Below are positions 11,771 to 22,919 of a stretch of DNA of 64,000 bases, one piece after another. Under the pieces are notes generated by a model that ran no database searches, was not told the DNA's origin, and worked only from the letters and a program-made list of their open reading frames with translations. Source of the stretch: Adiantum capillus-veneris. Taxonomy: Eukaryota > Streptophyta > Polypodiopsida > Polypodiales > Pteridaceae. Numbering within the stretch: the stretch's first letter is position 1; each line of letters begins with the position of its first letter. The stretch is taken from contig CM043963.1 of assembly GCA_014529385.2 (NCBI GenBank), positions 99,683,412 to 99,747,411 of the forward strand, given 5' to 3'. A program made the translations under genes and the position numbers.

Positions 11771-12359
11771 GGCTTGTGTATTCTTTGTGTAGGATCAACC
11801 TTTAAAATAGTCAAGTAGTTTGCATGAATCATGAGAATTTGTATGATGCTTTTATTCCCATTGCAAGGCAAAAGGTGCACATAATTGTTAGTACTAAGTT
11901 GCAATTTCAATGAGTAATTTGTAGAATTTTGGGCCCTCTTAGGTTGGCCGAGATAAAAGCTTCAGTAAATCCTTTTATTTTGCCTTTCATTAGGTACGAC
12001 CTTAGTTTGGACGTCTATATTTTTGTTTGGTTTTAAGAATTAGGTCATGCATAGACCATGGATAATGGCCCAGGAATAGAGGTTTTTCCCTTCCATTCCA
12101 CACATTAAAATAAACGTTGCAGTTAGTAGAAAGATACATTTTCAACAACGTATGGTGTTCATTTTTTGTGCCCAAAGAGTAGGAGAAATTCTTGCGTCAC
12201 CAAACCCTGTCATCCTGCTTCTTGTTGACTATCATAGGTCATTTGATGTCCATATTTTTATTTTGTTGTAGAATAGATTGCAATTTAGAAAACATTATTG
12301 TGTAAATCGTTTTAAGAAAAAAAAACAAAAACGTGTTGTCACTTTGAAATTGATCCAAT

Positions 12360-13200
12360 GGAGGCCCAACGCCAAATGTCCGGATATCCTCTTTTCTTTG
12401 GAGAGCCTGGAGAGGATGCAGAATTACTTTAGCAAATTTCAAGATGTCTTGCTGTATTAAGAGGATAGGAACTGATCAAGAACATATAGAAATGTTTGAG
12501 GTGGTCCTTAGCAAAGATGCTAACACTTGGTTTGACTCTTTGCCTGAGGAAGTTAAAGGGAATTATACGGAAGTTGTGAATCATTTCAAGAGATACTTCT
12601 TTGATCCCCAAAACACTCAAAAGCTATGGCAAGACATTGTTTCTCACAAACAAAAAGACTTAAATGACTACTACATGTATAAACAAGAGTTTCTACGTCT
12701 TTGGGCTGTATGGGTGAGAAATGTTGCTAACCCTGGTGATGGTGTAGAGTTCCTAAAGAAGGAGAGGTTCATAGCCATTCTCTTTCCCACACTCAAGATA
12801 AAAGTTGAGGCGGGTGCACCTGCTACCTTTGGCACAGCTGAAACTAGGGCTGTTGATAAGTATAGGAAACTCAAGTGTCTAAGAGGAGAGGTTCCAATAG
12901 AGGGTCCTAGACCTAAGGTAAAATTGCAAGCATCAACATCTAGAGAGATTTGTGAGGTAACGTCTGAAGTGATTGAGAAGTTAAATGAATCTTTAAGCAA
13001 CATGTCAATTCACCTTGCACAAGCTATAGGTCCAAAGCGATAAGCAAATAAGTCAGAAGAGTGAGAGCCACCACGACCTAGGAGAGTCTTGCAATGTTGG
13101 AATTGTGGTAGAGTCTGGACATGGGATGTATAATTGTCCTTGGCCCCGTGGGGAGTCAGGGACACCTAACTTGAATTACCCAGTGATGAATGCAAGTGAA
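12360..13200 (+). pseudogene. Tat gag with zinc knuckle
   Basis: Gag forms the particle shell. The N-terminal block (YPLFFGEPGEDAE, about 12380) is frameshifted against the main open piece 12444-13043, which has RIGTDQEHIEMFEVVL, ANTWFDSLPEEVKGNYTEVV and a KLWQDIVSHKQKDLNDYY block typical of plant gypsy gag. A zinc knuckle follows at about 13093-13135: CWNCGR is in one frame and GHGMYNCPW in the next, so a single-base indel splits it. Confidence 0.85.
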
Positions 13201-13263
13201 GGAACTAATCAACAACCACGGCTTCTACAAATGCCAAATGGAGCAAGATCACCTCCATGAGGA

Positions 13264-14051
13264 GTGGAAGGAGTTCCACCTTTGCTAGACCCAAATGTGC
13301 ATGTGGTAGAGGTGAAAAATTCCAATGAGGTGGAAATGGAGCAAATGGCATTAAGCATGGCCGTGGAAAAGGTAAGGAGAAAGAAGGAGTCACGTCACAA
13401 AGTGATCATGGACGAGAAAAGAAGGCAAAGGAGACCAAGGAAACCAAGAGGACTCGACGTCATATCAACCTCCAAGACTTCCCTCTTGGACATGGTATGG
13501 CTCCGTACAACTTGTTGGAAGACATGAGAGGTAAGGGTCCTGATATCTCATGGCCTCAGTTTCTTGCATTATGTCCACAAGTTAGGAAGGATTTAACAAG
13601 GGTAGTTAGCACTAGGAGAAAGGTAAAAGAGAGTGTGCCTCTTGTAAAAATTGCACAAGCTGAAATGAATGAGGATATTACACCTGTGCTAGATTGTTAC
13701 ATCAAAGGAAGATTTGTTAGGAAAGGTCTAGTGGATGGGGCTGCACAAATTTGCATCATGCCAGAGGGACTCATGCAAACACTAAGCATGCACATCCATG
13801 AGACACCTGAAATCAAAGTCAAGATGGAAAACAATAGCAAGGCTAGTTGTGTAGGCATTTGTAAAGATGTCTTTGTAGAGGCCTTTGGCATTAAGAAGGT
13901 GGTGGATTTTTATGTTATGTCGACCAAGGGAAGTGGTTATCCATTTATCCTAGGAAGACCATGGCTAATGAAAATGCAAGCTTTGCAGGATTGTGAGAGT
14001 GGAAAATTAATTTGCAGGAATGACAATCATAAGAAGGTTGTCTTGACATGA
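13264..14051 (+). pseudogene. Tat aspartic protease region
   Basis: The open stretch 13497-14051 aligns in character with the retropepsin of Tat elements: ITPVLDCYIKG, then LVDGAAQICIMPEGLM where the catalytic DSG-type motif reads VDGAA, and FILGRPWLMKMQAL near the C-terminus. The preceding piece 13264-13527 is a basic, lysine/arginine-rich spacer between gag and protease. A frame change separates the two. The catalytic Asp is present, but the triplet is non-canonical. Confidence 0.75.
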
Positions 14052-14179
14052 ATGAGCAACGCCAAGAGGAGCTCCACGAAGAATCATCTCAAAGTGAGAC
14101 GGAAGAATATTGAATTGATAACACTTCAGAAGAAGAAAGTAGCGGCAGCATTACTGAAGAGGAGTCTTCCATCAAAGTC

Positions 14180-15093
14180 ATGGGGGTAAGGTTTAAGCCA
14201 ACCAACCAAGAGACCTCTTGTCAAGGTTTGGAGGAGGTAGGTTCCCACGAGAACCAAAATGTGGAAGATGAAGAAATGTTAGAAGGTATGTTGTCTACAA
14301 CACTTACAAAGGATGAAAGAGAGGAGTTCAAAGGTGTGTTCAGGAGATTTCCTAAGCTTTTTGCTAAAGACTACACCGATGTGCATGGAGTAGATGATTT
14401 TCCACACAAGATCAAGCTAAAGCCAGAGGCCAAACCTAAAGCTCAAAAGCTACGAAGTCTAGGAGTCATCAAGGAGCAGGCTTTACTTAAGGAGGTAAGA
14501 AAGCTTCTACAGCAGGTTTTATTTATCCAATGGAGAATTCCGAGTCGGTCTCTCCCGTTGTTGTCACTCGCAAGAAAAATGGCAAGTGGAGGGTGTGTGT
14601 GGATTATCATCCACTCAATGAGGCAACAAAAAGGGATCACTTTTCCCCCCCTATTTCAGGATGAGATACTAAATGAGGTAGCTGGTTTTGAGAAAGACAA
14701 TGTGTGTGATGGCTACTCGGGTTACTTTCAAATAGGTATCGCATGGAGGATCAGTTGAAAACAACCTTCATCACTCCTTGGGGTTGTTATGCTTTCAGAG
14801 TCATGCCATTTGGCCTGAAAAATGCTCCTTCAACCTTCCAACACTTCATGAACATGGTGTTTCAAGCATTCTTTGGAAAGTCCATTAGGGTTTTTATTGA
14901 TGATTTTTGCATTTATAGCTCAAAATCATTGCATCTACAAAAGTTACAAGAGGGTTTGAAGAAACTCTACGACATGGGAGGACAAGTCAACTCTGACAAG
15001 TGCCACATAGGTGAGGATGAAGTGATTTTGCTTGGCCATAAAGTTTCTTACAAAGGCATCGAGGTGGATCCTTCAGTCAAAGGCTCTTATTGA
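14180..15093 (+). pseudogene. Tat reverse transcriptase
   Basis: The N-terminal part (14180-14758) contains FPKLFAKDYTDVHGVDDFPHKIKL and then frame-shifted fragments of the palm. The second part (14743-15093) has TTFITPWGCYAFRVMPFGLKNAPSTFQ, the catalytic FIDDF box (equivalent to YxDD) at about 14898, and LLGHKVSYKGIEVDP. Both aspartates of the box are present, but frame changes at about 14510-14560 and 14740 break the enzyme. Confidence 0.88.
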
Positions 15094-15202
15094 GTTACTG
15101 TCACTTAAGAGTCTTAAGGAGGTCATCTCATTCATTCAAAAGGTGAAGTATATGTCACGCTACATTCACTTAGCCTGAGAGTTACTTCACCCTTTACAAA
15201 AG

Positions 15203-15750
15203 TTGACACAACAAGTCGAGTTTGTTTGGTCTGATGAGCTTGAAGAATATTTTTGTAACATCAAAGTCATTCTGTCAGAGCTACCAACACTCATGCCCTA
15301 TTGTTGGAAGTACACATTCTTTGTTAGCTCTAGTGTTGGGAAAGAAACAATTGGTGTTGTTTTGCTACAACAAGATCCCCACAGTACCAGGATGAGACCC
15401 ATCTATTTTGCTAGTAGGGTCATGAATGCCTTGGAGAGAGGCTACACGGAGGTAGAACTCATGATGCTTTCTCTCATGTTTGTGGTGAGGAATTTTAGAT
15501 CCTACTTGCTACCAAAACTTTTTGTAATTCTCATTGCAGAAAATTTGTTCCTCATCTCAAATGAATCTTAGTACTAGGATCTCAAAGTGGATTATGGAGT
15601 TGCAAGAGTTTCAATACTCTTTCAAGGTAGAAGATAGTGTGCGTGCACAATTGGCAGGGATTCTCACTTATAGGGTGCATGAAAAGGAGATTAAGTTTCC
15701 TGAAGTAAAGACCCTACCATTGCCACCACCAAAAAGTATTCCTAATTATT
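15203..15750 (+). pseudogene. Tat first RNase H (RT-linked)
   Basis: The segment from FVWSDELEEYFCNIK through YTFFVSSSVGKETIGVVLLQQ, MRPIYFASRVMNALERGYTEVELM and FVVRNFRSYLL is the degenerate RNase H domain that follows RT in gypsy elements. The first catalytic Asp position reads Ser (FVSSSV), which is common in Tat elements where a second RNase H is present. A frame change follows at about 15535-15560. Confidence 0.8.
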
Positions 15751-16145
15751 TCACCTTGTTCTTTGATGGAGCTTTTTGACGAGTCACAAGAAAAGCAGGG
15801 GGAGGGCTAGTATTGCTCAACCCAAGTGCATAGGTGGTCATGAAAGAGAAGGTCAATCTACCAGGTTCAACTAGCAACAATGAAGCAGAATCCAACACAC
15901 TACTTCATGGTTTGAAGATGTGCATTGGCCAAGGTATATAGCGTCTCGTGGTAAAGGGGGTTGCACTTCTAATTGTGAAACAGATTTTAGGCATTTGGGC
16001 ATGCAAGAATGAAAGCTTAAGGACAAAGATTCATGCCATTCGTAGGTTGTTTAATCAGTTTGAAGAAGTGCAACTATATCATAATCCTAGGAAACAAAAT
16101 GAAGATGCCAATTTACTTGCAGAACAAGCAGTTACATGTGTTGAG
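15750..16145 (+). pseudogene. Tat second (archaeal-type) RNase H
   Basis: After FTLFFDGAF at about 15753-15779 the frame continues, interrupted by stops, with RKAGGGLVLLNP, GSTSNNEAESNTLLHGLKM and LVVKG, then (open from 15948) LLIVKQILGIW and NEDANLLAEQA. These are the DGA, NNEAE, VKGDS-type and NxxAD-type blocks of the second RNase H acquired by Tat/Ogre elements. The third catalytic Asp reads Val (VKGV) and the fourth reads Asn (DAN), so the domain is inactive. It lies between the first RNase H and integrase, as in the family. Confidence 0.75.
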
Positions 16146-16368
16146 AAAGAAGTGCAGGTGATCATGGTGGCAGCAATTGTCAAGCAACCGAGATACCAGG
16201 GATTGGAGTCATTGGCTCCCATTATTGGCTACATTTTGGAGGGTAAGTTTCCACAAGACTTCGCAAAAGCTCAAAAGAGGAGACTCATGAAGAAGGCAAG
16301 TTTCTGTCTCTTTCTAGAAAGCTCCCTCTATCAAAGAGGGAAGGATCAAGTGTGCAGAAGAGTACCAA

Positions 16369-17480
16369 CTATCGGGGAAATTCCAAGCATTCCAAAAGGT
16401 TTGCATGAAGAGGCATGTGGTGGTCATTTTGCCCAAGAATTACCCGTGAAGAAGATTTTTCTTGCAGGATATGTTTGGCCAACCTTGCATGTGGATGTCC
16501 AACATTGGTGTAAAAGTTGTCACAACTGTCAGGTAAATGGAAATAGAAGGCTGGTGCATGGTCCAAGGCAAATAGTGCTTGCAAATGGACCCTTTGAAAA
16601 GTGGGGCATTGATGCTATGGGTCCTATGCCTAGAACAAAGAATGGTAAACTCTACATTCTAGTGGTTGTAGACTACATGACTAGGTGGTGGAGACTCAAA
16701 GTGTGGCAAGGGTAAATGGGAAAACAGTGAGTAGGTTTGTCTACACTAATATTTGTTGTAGATTTAGCACACCTCTAGAGATTGTTTTGGATAATGGTCC
16801 AGGGTTCAAGAAGGGTTTACTCACAGAAGTTTGTGAAGAGCTTCACATTCTACATCGTCATAGCACACCCTACTACCCACAATCAAATGGTTTTGTGGAG
16901 AAGGCTAATGATGTCATTGCAGGCATCATTAGAAAGATGGTGCAAAACAAGACAAAGTTGTGGGATGACTTCTTTCATGGTGCCTTGTGGGCATATTGAA
17001 CCACATATAGGGAAGCCACGGAGTTCACACAATTTCACTTGGTCTATGGTCAAGAGGCTTTGTAGCCTATCGAGCTCAACATTCCAACAATGCGGCTTCA
17101 TGGCAGAGGTACACAAGATGATCAAGAGGTATGGATGGATCAACTTCTTACATTAGTGGAGCTTGAGTGGAAAAGAGAAGTAGCTTATGAGTGCTACAAG
17201 AGGAAAGCCACATAAGTGAAAGAAAAGCTTGACAAGAAGCTGAAGGACAAAGGCATCAAGGAAGGAGATCTTGTGCTAAGGTATGACACACGACTTGATA
17301 ATCGTTTTGATGCCAAGTTTGAAACTAGATGGCAGGGGCCATACATAGTCAAGAAGGCTTTCAATTCAAGTTACTATTAGCTTATGGACTTGAATGGTAA
17401 ACAGCACTCCAGGAAGGTAAACGGGTATCGTCTGAAGTCCTATTTGAGTCGCCTTCTACCAAAGGATCTACCGAAGAACT
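16369..17480 (+). pseudogene. Tat integrase
   Basis: The HHCC zinc region is visible (LHEEACGGHFAQ, then CKSCHNCQVNG at about 16510). The core follows with WGIDAMGPMP (first Asp), IVLDNGPGFKK (second Asp, about 16785) and YYPQSNGFVEKAN (catalytic Glu). The C-terminal GPY-like part is at about 17220-17460 (GDLVLRYDTRLDNRFDAKFETRWQGPY, shown as adjoining motifs). A frame change at about 16690 and stops at about 17000 and 17375 break the reading frame. All three DDE residues are still encoded. Confidence 0.88.
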
Positions 17481-17640
17481 GGCAAAGATCGACTATCTCA
17501 TGTAATTTTTGTTGCATGAAGCATGAGTATAACTCAAGCGAAAATGCCAAGGGGCCAAACAATGAAAATCTTGTCGAGGACTCAGAAGCACTCTCTTTGG
17601 ACAAGATGCTGTATGATGCTACATGAATGTACCATCATCC

Positions 17641-17653
17641 TAGGGGAGGGCTA
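17641..17653 (+). other. Polypurine tract of Tat element
   Basis: TAGGGGAGGGCTAA ends directly before the right LTR start (TGATAGC at 17655). It is the expected plus-strand primer site. Confidence 0.7.
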
Positions 17654-18239
17654 ATGATAGCCGTTTTTTGGCTATCCGAAATTGCCATAGTGAGCTACCT
17701 CACCCTACCAAGATCACCTAAACACTGTGGCTATTTTTACCTTTTCATTGTACATAGGCGTGTGTGAGTTAGGGGACTTTTCTCATATCTTCTTAAAATC
17801 CTCAGCTAACTAGTCACTAAGCTAGTTGAGCCAAAAAAATAAATACAAACAAAAGCCAAAGTATATTATGGCCCATTGGTGTGTAAATATTTTATTGTAT
17901 ATAGGGTTAGGCCTAAAAACAGAGAACTTTCATAATTATTTTTGTATTTATTTAAACATTTCTACCTAAATGTACGTTATTTTTATAAGTATGCTATGTA
18001 CATTTACTCACCATTACCATAATCTTTCTTACCTATGTATTCTATAAAAAATCATTTTATGTAAGCTTCTCTTTTTTTTAATGTGAATCCACTCCATGGA
18101 AAAACCTCAAAAATACCTTTTACCATCAGCCATTGCCTTCCACTACATTCCTATTTCCTAAAGGTACTCTTTCTTACCTCATGTAAATAAATATACATCA
18201 ATAAAACAAATGAGGGCCCTCTTCATTTGATTCCCTATA

Positions 18240-18331
18240 TTTTCATATATATATATATATATATCTTTTTTATATAGCCCACACTATTCTAGATTCCATG
18301 AATTGTTTATATAATATAATATAAACAATAT

Positions 18332-18363
<32 letters not shown>

Positions 18364-18415
18364 CTTTTTTATATAGCCCACACTATTCTAGATTCCATGA
18401 ATTGTTTATATAATA
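18240..18415. repeat. 99-bp tandem duplication with AT palindrome
   Basis: The segment from ATATAGCCCACACTATTC to the ATTGTTTATATAAT region starts at 18272 and again at 18371, a 99-bp offset. Between the copies lies an AT-only palindrome, TTGTTTATATAATAT followed by ATATAAACAA, and runs of AT. The left LTR has a single copy at about 9660-9695. Confidence 0.8.
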
Positions 18416-19368
18416 TCTTTCTTTTTCATCATATCCATATATCATATTTATGCATAATCCACAACCATGCATATTTTCAAACCCCTAAGAATCATTTAGA
18501 TCATGCTCTAATGTAAGGAGAGGCTCACCTTTGGAGCTATATGCAAATTCAACAAAAGGGGGGCCACTGAAGATTTTTTTGTGAAGAAAAATAGGCATTT
18601 TGGTGGGATTTTTTATATCCATCTCCACTCCAAATTTGAAGTGATGGTTAAAAGACAAAATATGGATTAAGATCTAAATAATCACCTCAAGAATTTTCAT
18701 AATTTTTGGAGCTACCACGGATGAGGTATGATTTTTTATTGGACCCCAGTCTGCCCACTTTTCTCACAAGTAGCGCATAGTCTTCTCTCACCTCTTTCCA
18801 CACTTCTACACAAACACACACACTCGTTCCTCTCAATCCCTCACTCAAACATGCACCTTCCATGGTTTCTCTCACCTTCTTCACCATTAAGCTCCCTCTT
18901 ACTTCCATAGCTCTCATATGAGCTCTACATGTACATACATCATCTCTATGCCTCTCTCTAATACTTCCAAAGTACAATTCCATCTTACCCCTTCTCTATA
19001 TACATGAAATTCAACATGTAAACCATGATTAACCTCTACAAATTGAGAGATCTCATCAACCAAATTTCCATTTTCATCACGATAATCAACCTTGGCAGCG
19101 ATGGCATAAAGAAGAGAAGAAGAAGAAGAGTATCGATAGTCGTTTTGAGAATCTACACAAGTAAGTCCAAAACTTCTTCACGCTTCACCAGCATAAGGAT
19201 TTCCTCACTTCATTCAACCATCTTGCTTCAACCATCCACCTCATTCTACCCATTGTAAATATATCAGTAGCTTTCTAGTGATTACTAACACTAACCACTA
19301 ACATACTAACACAAAATAGCCATTGACCTTACCATAAAAGACACCTCACCTCAAGACATGTGCATAGT

Positions 19369-19370
<2 letters not shown>

Positions 19371-19409
<39 letters not shown>
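19371..19409. repeat. (CT)n microsatellite in right LTR
   Basis: About 19 CT repeats at the position homologous to the 61-bp run at 10671-10731 in the left LTR; the difference is allele-length drift since insertion. Confidence 0.95.
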
Positions 19410-19412
<3 letters not shown>

Positions 19413-19551
19413 TTATCTACCATCAATACTGCTCTCTTTTGAGCCCACATCCAGGACTCAAGCAGACAAAGAAGGCCCTCAATGTTTTGATATTAAAAAA
19501 AAATCATAATCCTGATTTGTTAGCTTGTAAATTAGGATTTCCAAATACTCT

Positions 19552-19556
19552 TAATG
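19552..19556. repeat. TSD TAATG, left copy
   Basis: TAATG at 19552-19556 and 22920-22924 flank the nested element. The uninterrupted left LTR has a single TAATG at the same place (10886-10890). Confidence 0.95.
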
Positions 19557-20046
19557 TGTTATAGAATTGATATTTTATTATCTATTGCAGCTGACAGGTG
19601 GCAAGAGCATCAGCAGATAATGGATTATGCAGAAGGATGTTACATTTTATGTATATTTGATTATTCAAGTGCTCTTTGTGAGCTTTGGCCAATTATGTCC
19701 GGTCGGCTAGTTTGTACTCACTTTGACCATTCAAGAATCTATAAATAAAATACGTGCAAGAGGGAAATGGCCACTCTTGCACGGGGGGAGATTGCACCCA
19801 GTGTCTGTGTTCTTCTTCTCACCTCTCCTCTCTTCTCTCTCGCCGTGCCGGCGTAGCACTCTACTCTAGGAGGTGCGCCTACACGCGTTCGGTCACTCTC
19901 TCTCCCGCTCTTTATCTCTCTCTGTTCGCGTATAGCGTTGATTATGTGCTCGTGGATTTGCCAGGTATGGAGATTTGTCCGTTTTATGGCTTGTAGTATA
20001 TTGTTTTTGGTATTTTGCAGGGCTCTCCACGCCTCAGGCTGTAGCA
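19557..20046 (+). repeat. Plus LTR of nested element
   Basis: 490 bp, TGTTATAG...GTAGCA. A TATA-like CTATAAATAAAA lies at 19739. It matches the inverted LTR 22150-22639 over its full length and matches 22644-22919 over its last 276 bp. Confidence 0.9.
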
Positions 20047-20047
20047 G

Positions 20048-20060
20048 TGGTATCAAAGCA
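20048..20060 (+). other. Primer binding site, plus
   Basis: TGGTATCAAAGCA starts two bases after the LTR and is close to the initiator-Met tRNA site TGGTATCAGAGC used by many plant copia elements. Confidence 0.8.
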
Positions 20061-21001
20061 CAGGTCATCGCTCTTGGCAAGATACAAATCGTAGGAAGGG
20101 AAAACATGACGAATCTGGAGCTAAGTCCTTTTTTTTTAATTACTCGTTTTTATTCATAATGATCTTCATGCATGTATTAAGTAACTATTGCAATAAGTAT
20201 TTTACCTTGAGTTGTTACATGTGTGCCGAAAAAGATAGGTGTTAGAACAATAGAAATCGCCAAATCATAATAGGTTTGCATATAATTGCCAAGATATGGA
20301 GATGTCGATAGAAGAAAGGGAAGCACAATATCATATTTTAGGTAAGTATTAGATTAGATATAGGAAGTAGATAGGAAATTTCAAATGTTCTATGATATCA
20401 TCGAACCATGAACACTTTGATTAGGAGCTTGATTAACGTTAGCAGCATGGGAACAATACACCAAATAGTAATTAAGGTATTCAAAAGATTACGAATGATC
20501 AAATTAACACAAAACCCGAAAGGATATAGGCCGGGGAAACTACGGCGCTAGTTCGTGGAGGTGGTGTCAATGTCAAAGGACAATGCTTACCGCCTTTGGT
20601 CTCATCACACAGTTAATCGGACGCTCTGTTGTTGAAATGAGCAGCGAATTGAGGAGTGGCGCTAATAATGTCAATCGAACAACGTTGGTCAACAGCAAAT
20701 AAAAACCAAGCACATTGTGCTCTACGTCGGGGGGATTTAGCAAGCGTATGAACTCACTATGCTCAAGCTTGAAGCATCAAGTGTGTGTAGCTGTGTGAGC
20801 GCACAAACACAATTGGGCAAACTTCACATCGTTGTCCTCTACCCCGTCTCACCTCCGCCTTGGCTTTGCTAGAGAATACACGCGCTACAGCCTAAGCTGT
20901 CATTTGGCCTGCACCACTCGTGTGCGTATGCAAACTAGAGATGCAGCACTTCAGCCCCATCTTTTGATCACCAACCCTCAGTACACTTATCGTTTCTCGC
21001 G

Positions 21002-21032
<31 letters not shown>

Positions 21033-21432
21033 CTGGCGGCCACACAAATAGTGCCTGTTATTCCCATGCAACGTTTCAACTTTCTCTCTCTATATATCAA
21101 CCAACTCTTTAGTCGACTTCTCTCCTTTTTCTCTCAGCCAACGAATGGCGATCTCCACAGACCACCAACCAACCCTCGTGCAGCGGCGACCTCTTTCTCT
21201 CTCTTTCTCTCTCTCTCTGGATTTTTTTTTGAGCCGCCACCCCTCTCTCTCCTGAGATGACAAACTCTCTCTCTCTCTCCCTCCCTCTCTCATTGTCGCC
21301 CACACCATGCAGTCGGGAGTGGCTGCCAACCACACACAGTTGCTTGCGCTCTTAGTACGCACCTCAGCAAAACCACACATTCGGTACACACCCACAACCA
21401 TGCAGCCGCCACATGCACTGTGTGGCAAGCTG

Positions 21433-21483
<51 letters not shown>

Positions 21484-22136
21484 GCGCAGTTCTCTGCCCC
21501 TTCTTCCCCACGTGAGGTGCATAGAATTGGTAGGCCATGACCACACACACTGTATCTCTCTATACCATTTCTTTCTGCTGCATGTATTTTCTCTCTCTCC
21601 CCCACTCACACACACACACACCCTCGTCAGCAGATTTCTCTCTCTTGTTCTTGCATGGCATAGGGCAGAAGCACCTTCCCAGTCTACGTGTGGTGCTCAC
21701 ACTCCAATTACCTCTCTCTAGTCTCCCTCTCATCACACCTGACGCCCCTACAGCGGTTTGCATTACCCCTCCCCATCTAGTGATCACTTTCTCTCCCCTT
21801 CGTCTGCAACTGGCGCCCACACCAGCCACAATACTCACATGGAGACCTTCGTTCTAAGCTATAGCGCACACCCGCAACTACACACAGACCTCAGCCTTTT
21901 GGCGACCGCCCTTCAGCATCGCACTACCTTCATTCAATGATGTAGCCATGTTGTCACCAGGCATACATGGCGACGAGTTGAAGGGCCATCAGTGCATGGT
22001 TCCGGGCTTCCAGAGACAGCCGGCACTCGCATGTAGTGTTTTCCTTGAGGTTGTTCATGAGGATATTGAAGGTCAATCAACTCTCAAAACTCTCTGTCCC
22101 TCTACAAAAAAAAGACCCCCCCTTGTCCCCGTGCTT
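20061..22136. other. Internal non-coding region of nested element
   Basis: No gag or pol motif on either strand. It is rich in CT microsatellites (21002-21026, 21437-21479 and shorter runs) that create artificial open frames of repeated Leu-Ser or Arg-Glu. The leader sequences beside the two primer sites do not resemble each other, so the two halves are not simple mirror copies. Confidence 0.7.
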
Positions 22137-22148
22137 GCTCTGATACCA
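22137..22148 (-). other. Primer binding site, inverted
   Basis: GCTCTGATACCA is the exact reverse complement of TGGTATCAGAGC and adjoins the inverted LTR, confirming that a second element half runs leftwards. Confidence 0.88.
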
Positions 22149-22149
22149 C

Positions 22150-22639
22150 TGCTACAGCCGGAGGCGTGGAGCTCCCTACAAAAACATCCGAAATAGCATA
22201 CTACAAACCATAACTAGACTAATCGACATACCTGGAAACCGCATAGACACATAATCACGAACAGAGAGAGACACAGAGGGAGAGAGAGTAATACGGCTCG
22301 TGCACGCGCACCTCCTAGAGCGGAGTGCTACGCCTGGCACGGCAAGAGAGAGAAGAGGGGAGAGGGGAGAGGGGAGAAGAAGTACACAGACACTGGGTGC
22401 AATCTCCCCCCGTGCAAGAGTGACCATTTTCCTCTTGCACGTATTTCATTTATAGATTTCTTCAATGGTCAATGTGAGTACAAACTGGCCGGCCGGTCAC
22501 AAATGGCCAAAGCTCATAAAGAGCACTTGAATAATAAAATGTACATAAAATATGATATCCTTTTGCAGTAGCTTAGCTCGGTCAAGCCTTTTCCACCTAT
22601 CACAGCTGCAGTAAATAATAAGATATCAATTCCATAACA
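22150..22639 (-). repeat. Inverted LTR within nested element
   Basis: 490 bp in minus orientation. On the minus strand it runs TGTTATGG...GTAGCA and includes the same TATA-like region (about 22446-22456) and GGGGGGAGATTGCACCCAG block as the plus LTR. It is complete at both ends. Confidence 0.9.
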
Positions 22640-22643
22640 CCTG

Positions 22644-22919
22644 TCACTCTTGCATGGGGGGAGATTGCACCCAGTGTCTGTGTTCTTCTTCTCACCTCTC
22701 CTCTCTTCTCTCTCGCCGTGCCGGCGTAGCACTCCGCTCTAGGAGGTGCGCCTACACGCGTTCGGTCACTCTCTCTCCCGCTCTTTATCTCTCTCTATTC
22801 GCGTATAGCGCTGATTATGTGCTCGTGGATTCGCCAGGTATGGAGATTTGTCCGTTTTATGGCTTGCACTATATTGTTTTCGGTATTTTGCAGGGCTCTC
22901 CATGCCTCAGGCTGTAGCA
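22644..22919 (+). repeat. 5'-truncated plus LTR of nested element
   Basis: Matches 19771-20046 from TCACTCTTGC to the terminal GTAGCA. The first 214 bp are missing and replaced by the abutting inverted LTR, with four unexplained bases CCTG between them. Confidence 0.88.

Larger units (their letters stand above)
17655..19556 (+). repeat. Right LTR of Tat element, first part
   Basis: Homologous to 9052-10892 of the left LTR. It is interrupted at TTAATG by the nested element 19557-22919 and resumes at 22920. It carries a 99-bp local duplication at about 18272-18469 that the left LTR lacks. Confidence 0.92.
19557..22919 (+). mobile_element. Non-coding LTR element with internal inverted LTR
   Basis: A 3363-bp insertion beginning TGTTATAG and ending GTAGCA, flanked by TAATG. 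Contents in order: a complete 490-bp plus LTR (19557-20046), a Met-type primer site, about 2.1 kb of internal DNA without recognisable protein, a primer site in opposite orientation, a complete 490-bp minus LTR (22150-22639), and a 276-bp 5'-truncated plus LTR (22644-22919). It looks like a non-autonomous (LARD/TRIM-like) element with a nested inverted relative, followed by deletion. Confidence 0.88.
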
